Source: Anderseniella sp. Alg231-50 (GTDB lineage Bacteria; Pseudomonadota; Alphaproteobacteria; Rhizobiales; Aestuariivirgaceae). From it: a stretch of 64,000 bases of DNA. A program made the translations under genes and the position numbers. The notes below the pieces were generated by a model, which was not told where the DNA came from, searched no databases, and saw nothing but the letters and a program-made list of their open reading frames with translations. The stretch covers positions 1,736,001-1,800,000 of the forward strand of contig NZ_LT703003.1 of the NCBI RefSeq assembly GCF_900149695.1, written 5' to 3'. Of this stretch, positions 38,497-48,078 are shown piece after piece (within the stretch, counting starts at the first letter, position 1; each line of letters starts with the position of its first letter).

Positions 38497-39789
38497 TCAG
38501 CTCATCAGGCCGATTAACGCCCCCAATATCGCGCAGACGCCCAGTGTCTTTGCCAGGCCGGCATGCAGCTTCAACAGCATCACTGCAGACACCATGAACA
38601 GTGCCACCGCGGAGATGCTCACGCTGGACCAGACCGGCCATGTCATTGTCACCGGGCCTGTCTCGATCCTTGTCAGGTCACCAAACAGCACATGCAGTCC
38701 GAACCACAGCGCCAGGTTTGCTATTACGCCGACGACACCGGCGGTAATGGCGCTCAGCGCACCTGACAGTCGTGGCATGTTGGCCAGGCGCTCAATATAG
38801 GGAGCGCCGGCGAATATCCATAAAAAGCACGGCGCAAAGGTCACCCAAAGGGCCACTGCAGCCGCCGCCAGCCCGCCGGTTACCGAACCCTGCAAGCCGG
38901 ACGCGCGAAAACCCGCCATGTAGCCGACGAACTCCGTCACCAGGATCAAGGGTCCGGGCGTGGTTTCCGCCAGGCCGAGCCCGTCGACCATTTGCGGTGC
39001 GGTGAGCCAGCCGTGATTTTCAACCGCCTGCTGACCCATATAGGCCAGCACCGCATAGGCACCGCCAAAGGTCACGACGGCCAGCTTGGAGAAGAACAGC
39101 CCGACGGAAACCAGCAGGTGATCGGGATAGGTTACCAGAGCAATGACGGCAATCGGTGTAAACCAGATGACCAGCCAGGTCGCTATGGTGCGTACGGTCT
39201 GCAGCGCAGGTACCGGCGTGACCTCATGCAAGGCGGTGTCGGCCGCCTGGCCTTTTGTCATTGCATAGCCGGTGATGCCGGCAACCACAATTACCGCCGG
39301 GAACGGTATGTTGAATACGAACAGCGCAAGAAAAGCCGCAATGGCGATCATCCAGTGCCAGGGCAGATTCAAGGCGCGGCGCGAGACTTTCAGCAGGGCT
39401 TCCAGGACGATGGCCAGCACAGCCGCCTTGATGCCGAAGAAGACGGCTTCAACCAGCGGCAACCTGCCGAACAGCGAATACAGAACCGAGATGACGAGCA
39501 CGACGGCGGCGCCGGGCAGTACGAACAGCAGACCTGCCATCAGGCCGCCGCGCACCCCGTGCAGGCGCCAGCCGGCATAGGTTGCAAGCTGCATGGCTTC
39601 CGGACCGGGCAGTAGCATGCAGAAATTGAGGGCACGCAGATAGTCCTGCTCGCTCAGCCACGGGCGCTGTTCCACCAGTTCGCGGTGCATCAGGGCAATC
39701 TGCCCCGCCGGGCCACCAAACGAGAGGCAGCCGATGCGCGCAAAAACACGCATGGCTTCACGGAATGAAGTTGAAGGGTCATTTGTCAT
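38497..39789 (-). CDS. chrA: Chromate transporter family protein (two-domain ChrA)
   Basis: 430 residues in two homologous membrane halves. The N-terminal half has FARIGCLSFGGPAGQIALMH, YLRALNFCMLLPGPEAMQLA and GWRLHGVRGGLMAG; the second half repeats the pattern with FFSKLAVVTFGGAYAVLAYM and GLGLAETTPGPLILVTEFVG. ChrA proteins export chromate across the inner membrane. It lies 12 bases after the rhodanese-ChrB gene, consistent with a chromate-resistance operon, although ChrA homologues may carry other oxyanions. Confidence 0.92.
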   Translation of the reverse strand: MTNDPSTSFREAMRVFARIGCLSFGGPAGQIALMHRELVEQRPWLSEQDYLRALNFCMLLPGPEAMQLATYAGWRLHGVRGGLMAGLLFVLPGAAVVLVISVLYSLFGRLPLVEAVFFGIKAAVLAIVLEALLKVSRRALNLPWHWMIAIAAFLALFVFNIPFPAVIVVAGITGYAMTKGQAADTALHEVTPVPALQTVRTIATWLVIWFTPIAVIALVTYPDHLLVSVGLFFSKLAVVTFGGAYAVLAYMGQQAVENHGWLTAPQMVDGLGLAETTPGPLILVTEFVGYMAGFRASGLQGSVTGGLAAAAVALWVTFAPCFLWIFAGAPYIERLANMPRLSGALSAITAGVVGVIANLALWFGLHVLFGDLTRIETGPVTMTWPVWSSVSISAVALFMVSAVMLLKLHAGLAKTLGVCAILGALIGLMS

Positions 39790-39801
39790 TGCTGTTGCCT
39801 C

Positions 39802-40611
39802 TCAATCTGTCATCGGCTGCCAGCCATGGGTTTCACTGCCGGCCAGTTTTAGGCGGGCATAGAGCGCGTCGTAAACCGGAAATCCGAGGCGCATCACATC
39901 GTGGTCGGATTTGCCCACAATGGAATTACCCAACATGACGGCCAGCAGGCCGGCAGCTTCCGGCGCCAGATCATTCCGGCCGGTATCGGCACCGCGCACG
40001 ATGCTTGCCAGCTGAGCGAGAACCGGGTCGTTCAGGTCAAACTCGCGCAGCAATGTGTCAAAGCTGCAAAGATCGCCATCATGTTCAATAACCGCCCCCG
40101 GTGTATCAAATGCGACGCCTGACAGTTCGTCCGCTATATCAATCACCCACTCGGCTTCGGCAAAATGAAACACGGCGTCGGGATCAACGAAGCGGGAAAT
40201 AAGCCATGGGCATGCAACACGGTCAATCTTGGGCTCCATGCGCGTTACCCAGGTACTCGGCCCGGCGTCCACGGGACAAAGCCGGCTTTGCCCGACGGTT
40301 GGCAGGCCGGCTTCAATCCAGCCGTCTACGCCGCCTGCCAGTGCGCGGGCATTATAGCCTCTTTGCCTGAGCAGGGCAGTGGCGATCTGCGATACATTGT
40401 GACCGTGCATGCAGTTCAGCACGATCAGGTTGTCGCGGGACAGATTGCCGGACCAGTCCAGAGCTTCAATGTGGTTGCGCCAGCGGCTGCCCGGCAGAAA
40501 CCGTGAACCCGGTTCGATGGCCTGCGGTCGGCGAACGTCAAAAATGCGAACCGGTTCGGCAGTTGCCAGCCGGTGTGAAAGATCTTCAGCGGAGATAAAA
40601 AAGTCGCCCAT
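39802..40611 (-). CDS. Rhodanese domain fused to ChrB C-terminal domain
   Basis: 269 residues from the ATG at 40611, supported by GGAGGG 10 bases upstream. Residues 1-110 form a rhodanese: VRIFDVRRPQAIEPGSRFLP and active-loop Cys in VLNCMHGHNVSQIATALL. Residues 125-269 match the chromate-resistance ChrB C-terminal domain: WVTRMEPKIDRVACPWLISR, FVDPDAVFHFAE, IEHDGDLCSFDTLLREF. ChrB acts as a chromate-responsive regulator in Ochrobactrum; the N-terminal part of that regulator is replaced here by a sulfurtransferase. Operon with chrA. Confidence 0.85.
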   Translation of the reverse strand: MGDFFISAEDLSHRLATAEPVRIFDVRRPQAIEPGSRFLPGSRWRNHIEALDWSGNLSRDNLIVLNCMHGHNVSQIATALLRQRGYNARALAGGVDGWIEAGLPTVGQSRLCPVDAGPSTWVTRMEPKIDRVACPWLISRFVDPDAVFHFAEAEWVIDIADELSGVAFDTPGAVIEHDGDLCSFDTLLREFDLNDPVLAQLASIVRGADTGRNDLAPEAAGLLAVMLGNSIVGKSDHDVMRLGFPVYDALYARLKLAGSETHGWQPMTD

Positions 40612-40895
40612 AATGCGGGTTCCCTCCATAGCAGAGTGAACGGCGCTTGGGCGACATGCCTGACGGGGTGGCCAATAGAACCCCGTGACGCAGTATTTAG
40701 AGCATTAACTATCCAGCGGCAAGCCATTTCATCAGGCGGAGCCGGCGCTTGCCGAAGCCCGGGCTTTGGCACAGACTGGATCATGTTACAGGTTCAGCAG
40801 AAACCCTTTCGGACTTGTAATGAAAGTTGATTTGACGGGCGCTGGAAAAATATGTCAGCATTACTGACCTTTTCGAATTATACGGAGTATGAGTA

Positions 40896-43800
40896 ATGGC
40901 ATTGAAGCCGGTAAAACTCGACGATAAATTCGACCTTTCGAAATCGCATGTCTTCATGACGGGAACCCAGGCAATCGTGCGGCTGACGCTGATGCAGCGC
41001 GCCCGCGACGAGCGTGAAGGGTTGAATACCGCCGGCTATGTGACGGGTTATCGCGGCTCGCCGGTCGGCGGGCTCGACCAGCAGTTCATGAGGTCGGTAA
41101 AGTATACCGAGCCTGCCAATGTCCGCTTTGAGCCGGGTATCAACGAAGACCTGGCTGCGACCGCGATCTGGGGCGCCCAGCAGGCGGAAATGCGCGGTGA
41201 GGGCGCTTATGACGGCGTGTTCTCGATCTGGTACGGCAAGGGACCCGGTGTAGACCGGACAGGTGATGTGCTGCGGCATGCCAATTCTGCAGGGTCTTCC
41301 GAACATGGCGGCGTGCTGGCCCTGATGGGCGATGACCATGGCGCTGAAAGCTCGACGGTTCCGCACCAGTCCGAATTTGCCATGATGGACGCCATGATCC
41401 CGATCCTGCACCCGGCAGGCCTGCAGGAAATTCTGGACTACGGTGTCTATGGGTTCGCCCTGTCGCGGTATTCGGGATGCTGGGTCGGACTCAAGTGCGT
41501 GCATGACAATATCGAGTCTGCAGGCATCGCCGACGGCGCCGTTGATCGCGTCAAGATCAACCTGCCCAAGGATTTCGACATGCCGGAAGGCGGGCTGAAC
41601 ATCCGTGCTTCCGATGACCGTTTTGAGCAGGAATACCGGCTGCACAATCACAAGCGCTATGCCGCTGTCGCCTTTGCGCGGGCCAACAAGCTCGACAAGA
41701 TCATCATGTCCGGTGGCAGAACAGCGAAGATCGGCATCGTATCGACAGGCAAGAGCTACCTGGATGTGCGCCAGGCGCTTGACGACCTGGGTATTGACGA
41801 AGTGGCATCGTCGAAACTGGGCCTGCGGCTCTTGAAGGTTGCAATGGTGTGGCCGCTGGATCCGCAGATCGTTGACGAGTTTACCAGCGGCCTCGACCTG
41901 GTGATCGTGGTAGAGGAAAAACGCTCGCTGCTGGAAACCCAGATTCGTGAACAGCTGTGCAACGACGGAAAAGCGCCGATCGTCATCGGCAAGAAGGATG
42001 AAAAGGGAAACACGCTGTTTCCGGCCTGGGGCACACTGGAGCCCAACCAGATAGCCATAACGATTGCCGACCGCTTGCTGAAGAAGCGCAAGTCTAAACC
42101 GGTGGAAGAACGCCTTGGTATCATCAAGGCTTCCATGGCCAGTGTCAGCAACTCGCCGAACCTTGCCGAGCGTATTCCGTACTTCTGTTCCGGATGCCCG
42201 CACAACTCATCGACTGTCCTGCCCGAAGGCGGCCGCGGCTATGCGGGTATCGGGTGTCACTGGATGGTGCAGTACATCCCCGAGCGCAATACCGAAGGTG
42301 CCACCCACATGGGCGGTGAAGGCGCCAACTGGATCGGCGAGGCACCGTTTTCAACCCGCAAGCATGTGTTCCAGAACCTTGGCGACGGTACCTACAATCA
42401 TTCCGGCCTGATGGCCATCCGGGCCGCTGTCGCGTCCGGGGTGAACATGACCTACAAGATCCTGTTCAACGACGCGGTCGCCATGACCGGCGGGCAGACC
42501 CATGAAGGCGGATTGACGGTGCCGCAGATTGCCAACCAGGTGCGCGCGGAAGGCGTGGACCGCATTGCCATCGTTACCGACGAGCCATGGAAATACCCGG
42601 CCAATGCGGGCTTCCCGGATCGTATCAGTGTGCATCACCGGTCTGAACTGCAGACGGTACAGAAAGAGATGATGGAGGTGCCTGGCATCTCCTGCATCAT
42701 TTACGACCAGACCTGTGCGGCGGAAAAGCGCCGACGGCGCAAGCGCGGCACATTTCCGGATCCGGACCGGCGCGTGTTTATCAATGAACTGGTGTGTGAA
42801 GGCTGCGGTGACTGCGGCGTGCAGTCGAACTGTGTGGCCATCGCGCCGAAGGAAACCGAGTTTGGCCGCAAGCGCCAGATTGACCAGTCTGCCTGCAACA
42901 AGGACTTTTCCTGCCTGAAAGGCTTCTGTCCGAGCTTTGTCACCATTGAAGGCGGTGAATTGATCAAGGGGGTGTCGAACCCGGTCAACACGGAAGGGAC
43001 ACCGTTCCCGGTCCTGCCGCAGCCGGAGCAGGTGGCGCTGGATCAACCCTGGGCGATGATGATTACCGGTATCGGCGGCACCGGCGTTGTCACCATCGGC
43101 CACCTGATCGGCATGGCGGCAAACCTGGACGGCAAGGGCGTTGCCATGATCGACATGGCGGGCCTGTCCCAGAAGAACGGCGCGGTGGTGACACACCTGA
43201 AGCTGGCGCAGACACAGGACGACATTGCCTCCATCCGAATTGCCGCTGGCGGCGCGGATGTGTTGTTGGGTTGTGATATTGTGACATCGGCGTCGGAGCG
43301 GATTCTGTCCGGCGCCTCTCGTGCGCGCACCCACGCCATCGTCAATTCATACGAAGTGATGCCGGCTCAGTTTACCCGTGATGCCGACTTCAACCTGCCG
43401 GGCTCGCAGATGCAGGTGCAGATCGAGGCCCGCACGAAGCAGGGTGCGACCGAGTTCGTTGACGCGACCCGCATTGCCACCGCCTTGCTGGGTGATTCCA
43501 TTGCCTCAAACCTGTTCACGCTCGGTTATGCCTGGCAGCATGGGCTGGTGCCGGTTTCCGAGGACGCAATCATACGCGCCATTGAACTCAATGGTGTTGC
43601 CATCAAGATGAACCAGCAGGCGTTTTTGTGGGGCAGGCGGGCGGCGCACGACCTTGCTGCGGTCGAGGCGGTATTGTCCGCCGGAACCAAAAACACCGAG
43701 GAACAACCAAGGACACTGGATGATGAGATCAGCCGGCGTGTGGATTTTCTGACCGGCTACCAGAACGCTGCTTATGCAGATACCTACAAGAGCCTTCTTG

Positions 43801-44381
43801 ACGATGTGCGGTCACGCGAAGCGAAAGCCGTCAAGGGATCTGAAAAGCTAACTGCGGCGGTCGCCCGCTACCTGTTCAAGCTGATGGCCTACAAGGACGA
43901 GTATGAAGTTGCCCGGCTTTACTCGGACGGGTCGTTTGCAAAGTCGGTCGCGGCCAAGTTCAAGGGTGACTACGAGGTTCGCCACCATCTCGCGCCGCCC
44001 CTGCTGGCAAAGCGTGATCCGGAGACCGGTCATTTGCTGAAACAGGAATATGGCCCGTGGATGATGCAGGCGTTTTCCGTGCTGGCGAAGCTGAAAGGGT
44101 TGCGCGGTACGGCGTTCGATCCGTTTGGCCGCACTGAGGAACGCCGCATGGAGCGTCAGCTGATCGCGGATTACCGCGACACGCTGTCCGTGGTCTTGTC
44201 GGGCCTCAAGCCTGCCAACCTGGACCTTGCCGTCGAGATTGCCTCGGTGCCGGAAGGCATCCGCGGATATGGGCATGTGAAGGAACGCCATGTCGCCGAA
44301 GCAAAGACCAGCGAGGCAACGCTGCTTGATGCCTACAAGGCCGGCAAGTCACGGGCACCGGTGTTTCTGGCTGCAGAGTGA
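40896..44381 (+). CDS. Indolepyruvate:ferredoxin oxidoreductase, fused alpha-beta form
   Basis: 1161 residues. Thiamine-pyrophosphate, iron-sulfur enzyme that oxidatively decarboxylates aryl-2-oxoacids (indolepyruvate, phenylpyruvate) to aryl-acetyl-CoA, reducing ferredoxin or a flavodoxin-type acceptor. The N-terminal alpha part includes TAGYVTGYRGSPVGGLDQQF, CSGCPHNSSTV (near 430) and GGEGANWIGEAPFS. The ferredoxin-like cluster region is CEGCGDCGVQSNC (near 634) and CNKDFSCLKGFCPSF. The beta/gamma-type domain starts at ITGIGGTGVVTIGHLIG (near 724). GGAG lies 10 bases before the ATG. It opens the block of catabolic and transport genes to 53.8 kb. Confidence 0.92.
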   Translation: MALKPVKLDDKFDLSKSHVFMTGTQAIVRLTLMQRARDEREGLNTAGYVTGYRGSPVGGLDQQFMRSVKYTEPANVRFEPGINEDLAATAIWGAQQAEMRGEGAYDGVFSIWYGKGPGVDRTGDVLRHANSAGSSEHGGVLALMGDDHGAESSTVPHQSEFAMMDAMIPILHPAGLQEILDYGVYGFALSRYSGCWVGLKCVHDNIESAGIADGAVDRVKINLPKDFDMPEGGLNIRASDDRFEQEYRLHNHKRYAAVAFARANKLDKIIMSGGRTAKIGIVSTGKSYLDVRQALDDLGIDEVASSKLGLRLLKVAMVWPLDPQIVDEFTSGLDLVIVVEEKRSLLETQIREQLCNDGKAPIVIGKKDEKGNTLFPAWGTLEPNQIAITIADRLLKKRKSKPVEERLGIIKASMASVSNSPNLAERIPYFCSGCPHNSSTVLPEGGRGYAGIGCHWMVQYIPERNTEGATHMGGEGANWIGEAPFSTRKHVFQNLGDGTYNHSGLMAIRAAVASGVNMTYKILFNDAVAMTGGQTHEGGLTVPQIANQVRAEGVDRIAIVTDEPWKYPANAGFPDRISVHHRSELQTVQKEMMEVPGISCIIYDQTCAAEKRRRRKRGTFPDPDRRVFINELVCEGCGDCGVQSNCVAIAPKETEFGRKRQIDQSACNKDFSCLKGFCPSFVTIEGGELIKGVSNPVNTEGTPFPVLPQPEQVALDQPWAMMITGIGGTGVVTIGHLIGMAANLDGKGVAMIDMAGLSQKNGAVVTHLKLAQTQDDIASIRIAAGGADVLLGCDIVTSASERILSGASRARTHAIVNSYEVMPAQFTRDADFNLPGSQMQVQIEARTKQGATEFVDATRIATALLGDSIASNLFTLGYAWQHGLVPVSEDAIIRAIELNGVAIKMNQQAFLWGRRAAHDLAAVEAVLSAGTKNTEEQPRTLDDEISRRVDFLTGYQNAAYADTYKSLLDDVRSREAKAVKGSEKLTAAVARYLFKLMAYKDEYEVARLYSDGSFAKSVAAKFKGDYEVRHHLAPPLLAKRDPETGHLLKQEYGPWMMQAFSVLAKLKGLRGTAFDPFGRTEERRMERQLIADYRDTLSVVLSGLKPANLDLAVEIASVPEGIRGYGHVKERHVAEAKTSEATLLDAYKAGKSRAPVFLAAE

Positions 44382-44408
44382 GGTGAACCTAATCGCGACG
44401 GCACTATC

Positions 44409-45080
44409 ATGACCCCCGATGAACTGGCCGACATTGCCGTTTGGGCAGGCGAACTGACACAGGAAGAACTGGCGCACGTAGCACCCGGTGTCAGGATGAA
44501 GACCTTTGAGCGGGGCCAGCATGTGGCGCATTTCTCCGACCGGGTCGATGCATGGCACGGCGTCATTGGCGGCGTCCTGCGCATAGGCCATGTATCCGAC
44601 ACCGGCCAGGTGGCCGGCGTGTCTGCCATTTTAGGCGGCGGCTGGTTTGGCGAGGGCTCGATCATCAAGGACGAGGCGCGGCGCTATGACGTTGCCGCAG
44701 TAACCGATGCCGACGTGGCAATCATGCGCGGCGACACCTTTCGCTGGCTGTTTGCCAACTCTGTCGGGTTCAACCGCTTCCTTGTGCAATTGCTCAATGA
44801 ACGGCTGGGGCAGTTTATTGCCATTGTCAGCCGGGACCGGACCAGCAGCGCAGTGGTGCGGCTGGCGCATACAATAGCGGCAATGTACAATCCGGTGTTG
44901 TTTCCACGCACGCCTGATGAAATTGAAATGCCACAGGAAGATCTCGGCCTGTTTGCCGGAATTTCACGCCAGATCACCAACAAGTCGCTGCACAAACTGG
45001 CTGATGACGGCCTGATAAAACTCATGCCTAGTGGCCTGAAAGTGCTGGATGTCGAGGGTTTGAAAGACTATGGCGGATGA
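44409..45080 (+). CDS. Crp/Fnr-family transcriptional regulator
   Basis: 223 residues. Cyclic-nucleotide-type beta barrel at 30-125 (GWFGEGSIIKDEARRYDVAA resembles the phosphate-binding cassette) and a winged HTH near 170-205 (MPQEDLGLFAGISRQITNKS, LHKLADDGLIKLM). It has no N-terminal cysteines of an Fnr oxygen sensor. It sits 27 bases after the oxidoreductase gene and probably controls the block in response to an unknown ligand. Confidence 0.88.
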   Translation: MTPDELADIAVWAGELTQEELAHVAPGVRMKTFERGQHVAHFSDRVDAWHGVIGGVLRIGHVSDTGQVAGVSAILGGGWFGEGSIIKDEARRYDVAAVTDADVAIMRGDTFRWLFANSVGFNRFLVQLLNERLGQFIAIVSRDRTSSAVVRLAHTIAAMYNPVLFPRTPDEIEMPQEDLGLFAGISRQITNKSLHKLADDGLIKLMPSGLKVLDVEGLKDYGG

Positions 45081-45264
45081 AGACGGCTTCACCAAGGCCC
45101 AATCTGAGACCATAGAACACAAGAATATGGTCTGTCTGTCAACTCAGTACTGGTGCACAGCATTTTTTTTCGGCACACTCCCCCTCAATCGTCGGCATCA
45201 AGACCGGTAACTGGAAGTGAACAAGCAGCTTGCTGAGGGCTGCCTGTCAGGGTGGAAATGACAT

Positions 45265-47241
45265 ATGAATGCTGAAGCGCATGACGCGTCGGTGCACGAC
45301 ACAATTCCGAAACTGCTATTGCGAAATGCCAAGATCAGAGGCGCACGTCCTGCCATGCGCGAAAAGGATCTTGGCATCTGGCAGACGTGGAGCTGGGCTG
45401 ACACGCTGGCTGAAATCCGTGACCTGGCAATGGGCTTGCGGGCCCTGGGTCTCAAGCGCGGTGACCGGGTGGCGATTGTCGGCGACAACCGGCCGCGACT
45501 TTACTGGGCAATCTGTTCGGCCCAGTCGCTCGGCGCAATTCCGGTGCCGGTGTACCAGGACTCCGTGGCCGAAGAGATGGGCTATGTGCTGGACCATGCC
45601 GGGGTCAAGTTTGCCGTGGTGGAAAACCAGGAGCAGGTCGACAAACTGCTGGAAATCCAGGAAACCTACAAGGACCTCAAGGAAATCGTCTTCGACGAGG
45701 AACGCGGCCTGCAGAACTATGATGTTGACGGCGTGCGCTCGTATGAAGCGGTGCAGCAACTTGGCCGCGAAAGCGGTGAAAGCGAAGATGTGTGGCGTGC
45801 CGAGATTGCCAAGGGCAAGACCGCTGACACGGCAATCATCCTGTACACGTCAGGCACGACCGGGCGGCCCAAGGGCGTTGTGCTGACGCAGGGCGCGTGT
45901 GTCTGGGCTGCAGACACGGCACAAGAATTCGACAATCTGACCGAGAATGACGAGGTGATCGCCTACCTGCCGATGGCCTGGGTCGGAGACCACATATTCT
46001 CGTATGCGCAGTCTTATGTTTCGGGATATTGCGTGAATTGCCCGGAAAGCCCGGAAACGGTTATCGACGACCGGCGCGAGGTAGGCACGACCTATGCTTT
46101 CGCACCACCGCGAATTTACGAAAACCTGATCACCCACACTACGGTCGCCATGGAAGACGCCAGCGCGATCAAGAAGAAAATGTTCGAATATTTCCTGGGC
46201 GTGGCGCGGGAATATGGCGAAGACATCCTCAACGGCAAGCCGGTGCCGCTGATGGCCAGGCTGAAATACTGGCTCGGCAATTTCATGGTGTATGGACCGC
46301 TGAAAAACCGTTACGGGCTGAGCAAGGTGCGCATCGGTTATACGGCGGGTGAAGCGATCGGGCCTGAGATTTTCAAATATTACCGGGCGCTCGGTATCAA
46401 CCTGAAGCAGCTCTACGGACAGACTGAAGCGGCCGTTTACATTACCGGCCAGCCCGACGGCGAGATTTATGCCGACACTGTCGGTACGCCCATGGGTGGT
46501 GTGGAAATCGAGGTCGCCGACAGCGGCGAGGTGATGTACCGCTCGCCGGGCGTGTTCACCGAATACTACAAGAACAAGGAAGCGACCGAGGATACCAAGA
46601 CCGCGGAAGGCTGGGTACATTCCGGTGATGCCGGCTTCATTGATGAAAACGGTCATCTGAAGATTATCGACCGGGCCAAGGATGTCGGCCACTTGAATGA
46701 CGGCACGCTGTTCCCGCCGAAATACATCGAGAACAAACTGAAATTCTTCCCGAACATCAAGGAAGCGGTTGCTTTCGGTGACGGGCGGGACACGGTGACC
46801 GCGTTCATCAATATCGACCTGACGTCGGTGGGCTCGTGGGCTGAACGAAATAACGTCGTCTATGCCAGCTACCAGGAACTGGCCGGTCATTCCGACGTTT
46901 ACAAGATGATCGAGGAACATGTGGATGCGGTGAACCAGGAACTGTCGCGAGAAGAGCGTGTTGCCGGTGCTCAGATTTCTCGCTTTTTGATCCTGCACAA
47001 GGAACTCGACCCTGATGACGGCGAGATTACCCGCACCGCCAAGGTGCGTCGCTCGCTGGTCAACGAACGCTATGCCGTGCTGATCGACGCGCTGTACGAT
47101 CCGGCCAAGAAGCGCCAGAAGATCAAGACCGAGGTTACCTTCGAGGACGGCAGGCGTGGCGATATTGAAGGTGATGTCGAAATCAGGGACATGCAGCTGC
47201 ATGCCATTGACCGGGCAAGCTTCAAGGAGGCTGCAGAATGA
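45265..47241 (+). CDS. AMP-forming acyl-CoA ligase (long-chain type)
   Basis: 658 residues. Adenylate-forming enzyme that activates a carboxylic acid with ATP and CoA. P-loop YTSGTTGRPKGVVLTQGA near 193-210; YGQTEAAVYI (A5 motif) near 390; SGDAGFIDENGHLKIIDRAK (A7/A8), followed by the catalytic-Lys region DGTLFPPKYIENKLKF. The size and GRPKG type match FadD15-like large ligases often linked to Liv transporter genes. Overlaps the ABC ATPase gene by 4 bases (ATGA), so it is part of the same operon. Confidence 0.92.
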   Translation: MNAEAHDASVHDTIPKLLLRNAKIRGARPAMREKDLGIWQTWSWADTLAEIRDLAMGLRALGLKRGDRVAIVGDNRPRLYWAICSAQSLGAIPVPVYQDSVAEEMGYVLDHAGVKFAVVENQEQVDKLLEIQETYKDLKEIVFDEERGLQNYDVDGVRSYEAVQQLGRESGESEDVWRAEIAKGKTADTAIILYTSGTTGRPKGVVLTQGACVWAADTAQEFDNLTENDEVIAYLPMAWVGDHIFSYAQSYVSGYCVNCPESPETVIDDRREVGTTYAFAPPRIYENLITHTTVAMEDASAIKKKMFEYFLGVAREYGEDILNGKPVPLMARLKYWLGNFMVYGPLKNRYGLSKVRIGYTAGEAIGPEIFKYYRALGINLKQLYGQTEAAVYITGQPDGEIYADTVGTPMGGVEIEVADSGEVMYRSPGVFTEYYKNKEATEDTKTAEGWVHSGDAGFIDENGHLKIIDRAKDVGHLNDGTLFPPKYIENKLKFFPNIKEAVAFGDGRDTVTAFINIDLTSVGSWAERNNVVYASYQELAGHSDVYKMIEEHVDAVNQELSREERVAGAQISRFLILHKELDPDDGEITRTAKVRRSLVNERYAVLIDALYDPAKKRQKIKTEVTFEDGRRGDIEGDVEIRDMQLHAIDRASFKEAAE

Positions 47242-48056
47242 ATGTGGCGGTTAAACCGGCTGACACGGGCAACGACCGTGCCAACGCGCCGGAAGTCATG
47301 CTTGATATTCGCAATGTGTCACTGTCGTTCGGTGGTGTGCACGCCATCAAGGATGTGAGCTTCAATATCAACAAGGGCGAGATCCGCGCGATCATCGGCC
47401 CCAATGGCGCCGGCAAGACTTCGATGCTGAACGTCATCAACGGCTTTTATCATCCGCAGGTCGGCGAGATCACCTTCAAGGGCGAAACCCGCACCCAGAT
47501 GCGGCCTTACGTGGCCGCCACGCAGGGCATTGCCCGCACGTTCCAGAACGTGGCGCTGTTTCGCGGCATGTCGACGCTCGACAACATCATGTCCGGCCGC
47601 ACGCTGAAAATGCACAAGAACTTCTTCTGGCAGATGCTGCGCTACGGCCCGGCCATGCAGGAAGAGGTCGAACACCGCGAGCGGGTCGAGGAAATCATCG
47701 ACTTCCTGGAAATCCAGCATATCAGGCGGACACCGGTCGGCCGTCTGCCATATGGCCTGCAAAAACGGGTTGAGCTGGCACGGGCCCTGGCCATGGAGCC
47801 GGAACTTTTGCTGCTTGATGAACCGATGGCGGGCATGAACCTGGAAGAAAAAGAAGACATGTCGCGCTTCATTCTCGATGTGAACGACCAGTTCGGCACA
47901 ACGATTGCGCTGATCGAGCACGATATGGGGGTGGTAATGGATCTGTCGACACGGGTGGTGGTGCTGGATCATGGTGAAAAAATCGCCGACGGCACACCGG
48001 CGGAGGTCAGCTCCAATCAGGATGTGATTGATGCTTATCTCGGCGTAGCGCACTGA
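47238..48056 (+). CDS. livG: Branched-chain-amino-acid-type ABC transporter ATPase
   Basis: 272 residues. Walker A GPNGAGKTSMLNVINGFY near 54, signature LPYGLQKRVELARALAMEPE near 170 (LPYG replaces the canonical LSGG, as is common in LivG), Walker B LLLLDEPMAGMNLEE and the H-loop in ALIEHDMGVVMDLS. Energises import with the LivF-type ATPase downstream. The start overlaps the acyl-CoA ligase stop. Confidence 0.93.
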   Translation: MNVAVKPADTGNDRANAPEVMLDIRNVSLSFGGVHAIKDVSFNINKGEIRAIIGPNGAGKTSMLNVINGFYHPQVGEITFKGETRTQMRPYVAATQGIARTFQNVALFRGMSTLDNIMSGRTLKMHKNFFWQMLRYGPAMQEEVEHRERVEEIIDFLEIQHIRRTPVGRLPYGLQKRVELARALAMEPELLLLDEPMAGMNLEEKEDMSRFILDVNDQFGTTIALIEHDMGVVMDLSTRVVVLDHGEKIADGTPAEVSSNQDVIDAYLGVAH

Positions 48057-48078
48057 CAGATCAGGGGAACAGGCAATA

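Noticed and set aside
40878-42203. 441-residue minus-strand frame antisense to the oxidoreductase
   Set aside because: It lies wholly over a well-supported gene and has no recognisable motif.
45081-45264. 46-codon frame starting at 45073 between the Crp-type and ligase genes
   Set aside because: No ribosome site, no recognisable protein character and no support beyond chance.
45850-47202. 450-residue minus-strand frame antisense to the acyl-CoA ligase
   Set aside because: Composition is that of a reverse-strand shadow and the plus-strand gene has all its motifs.
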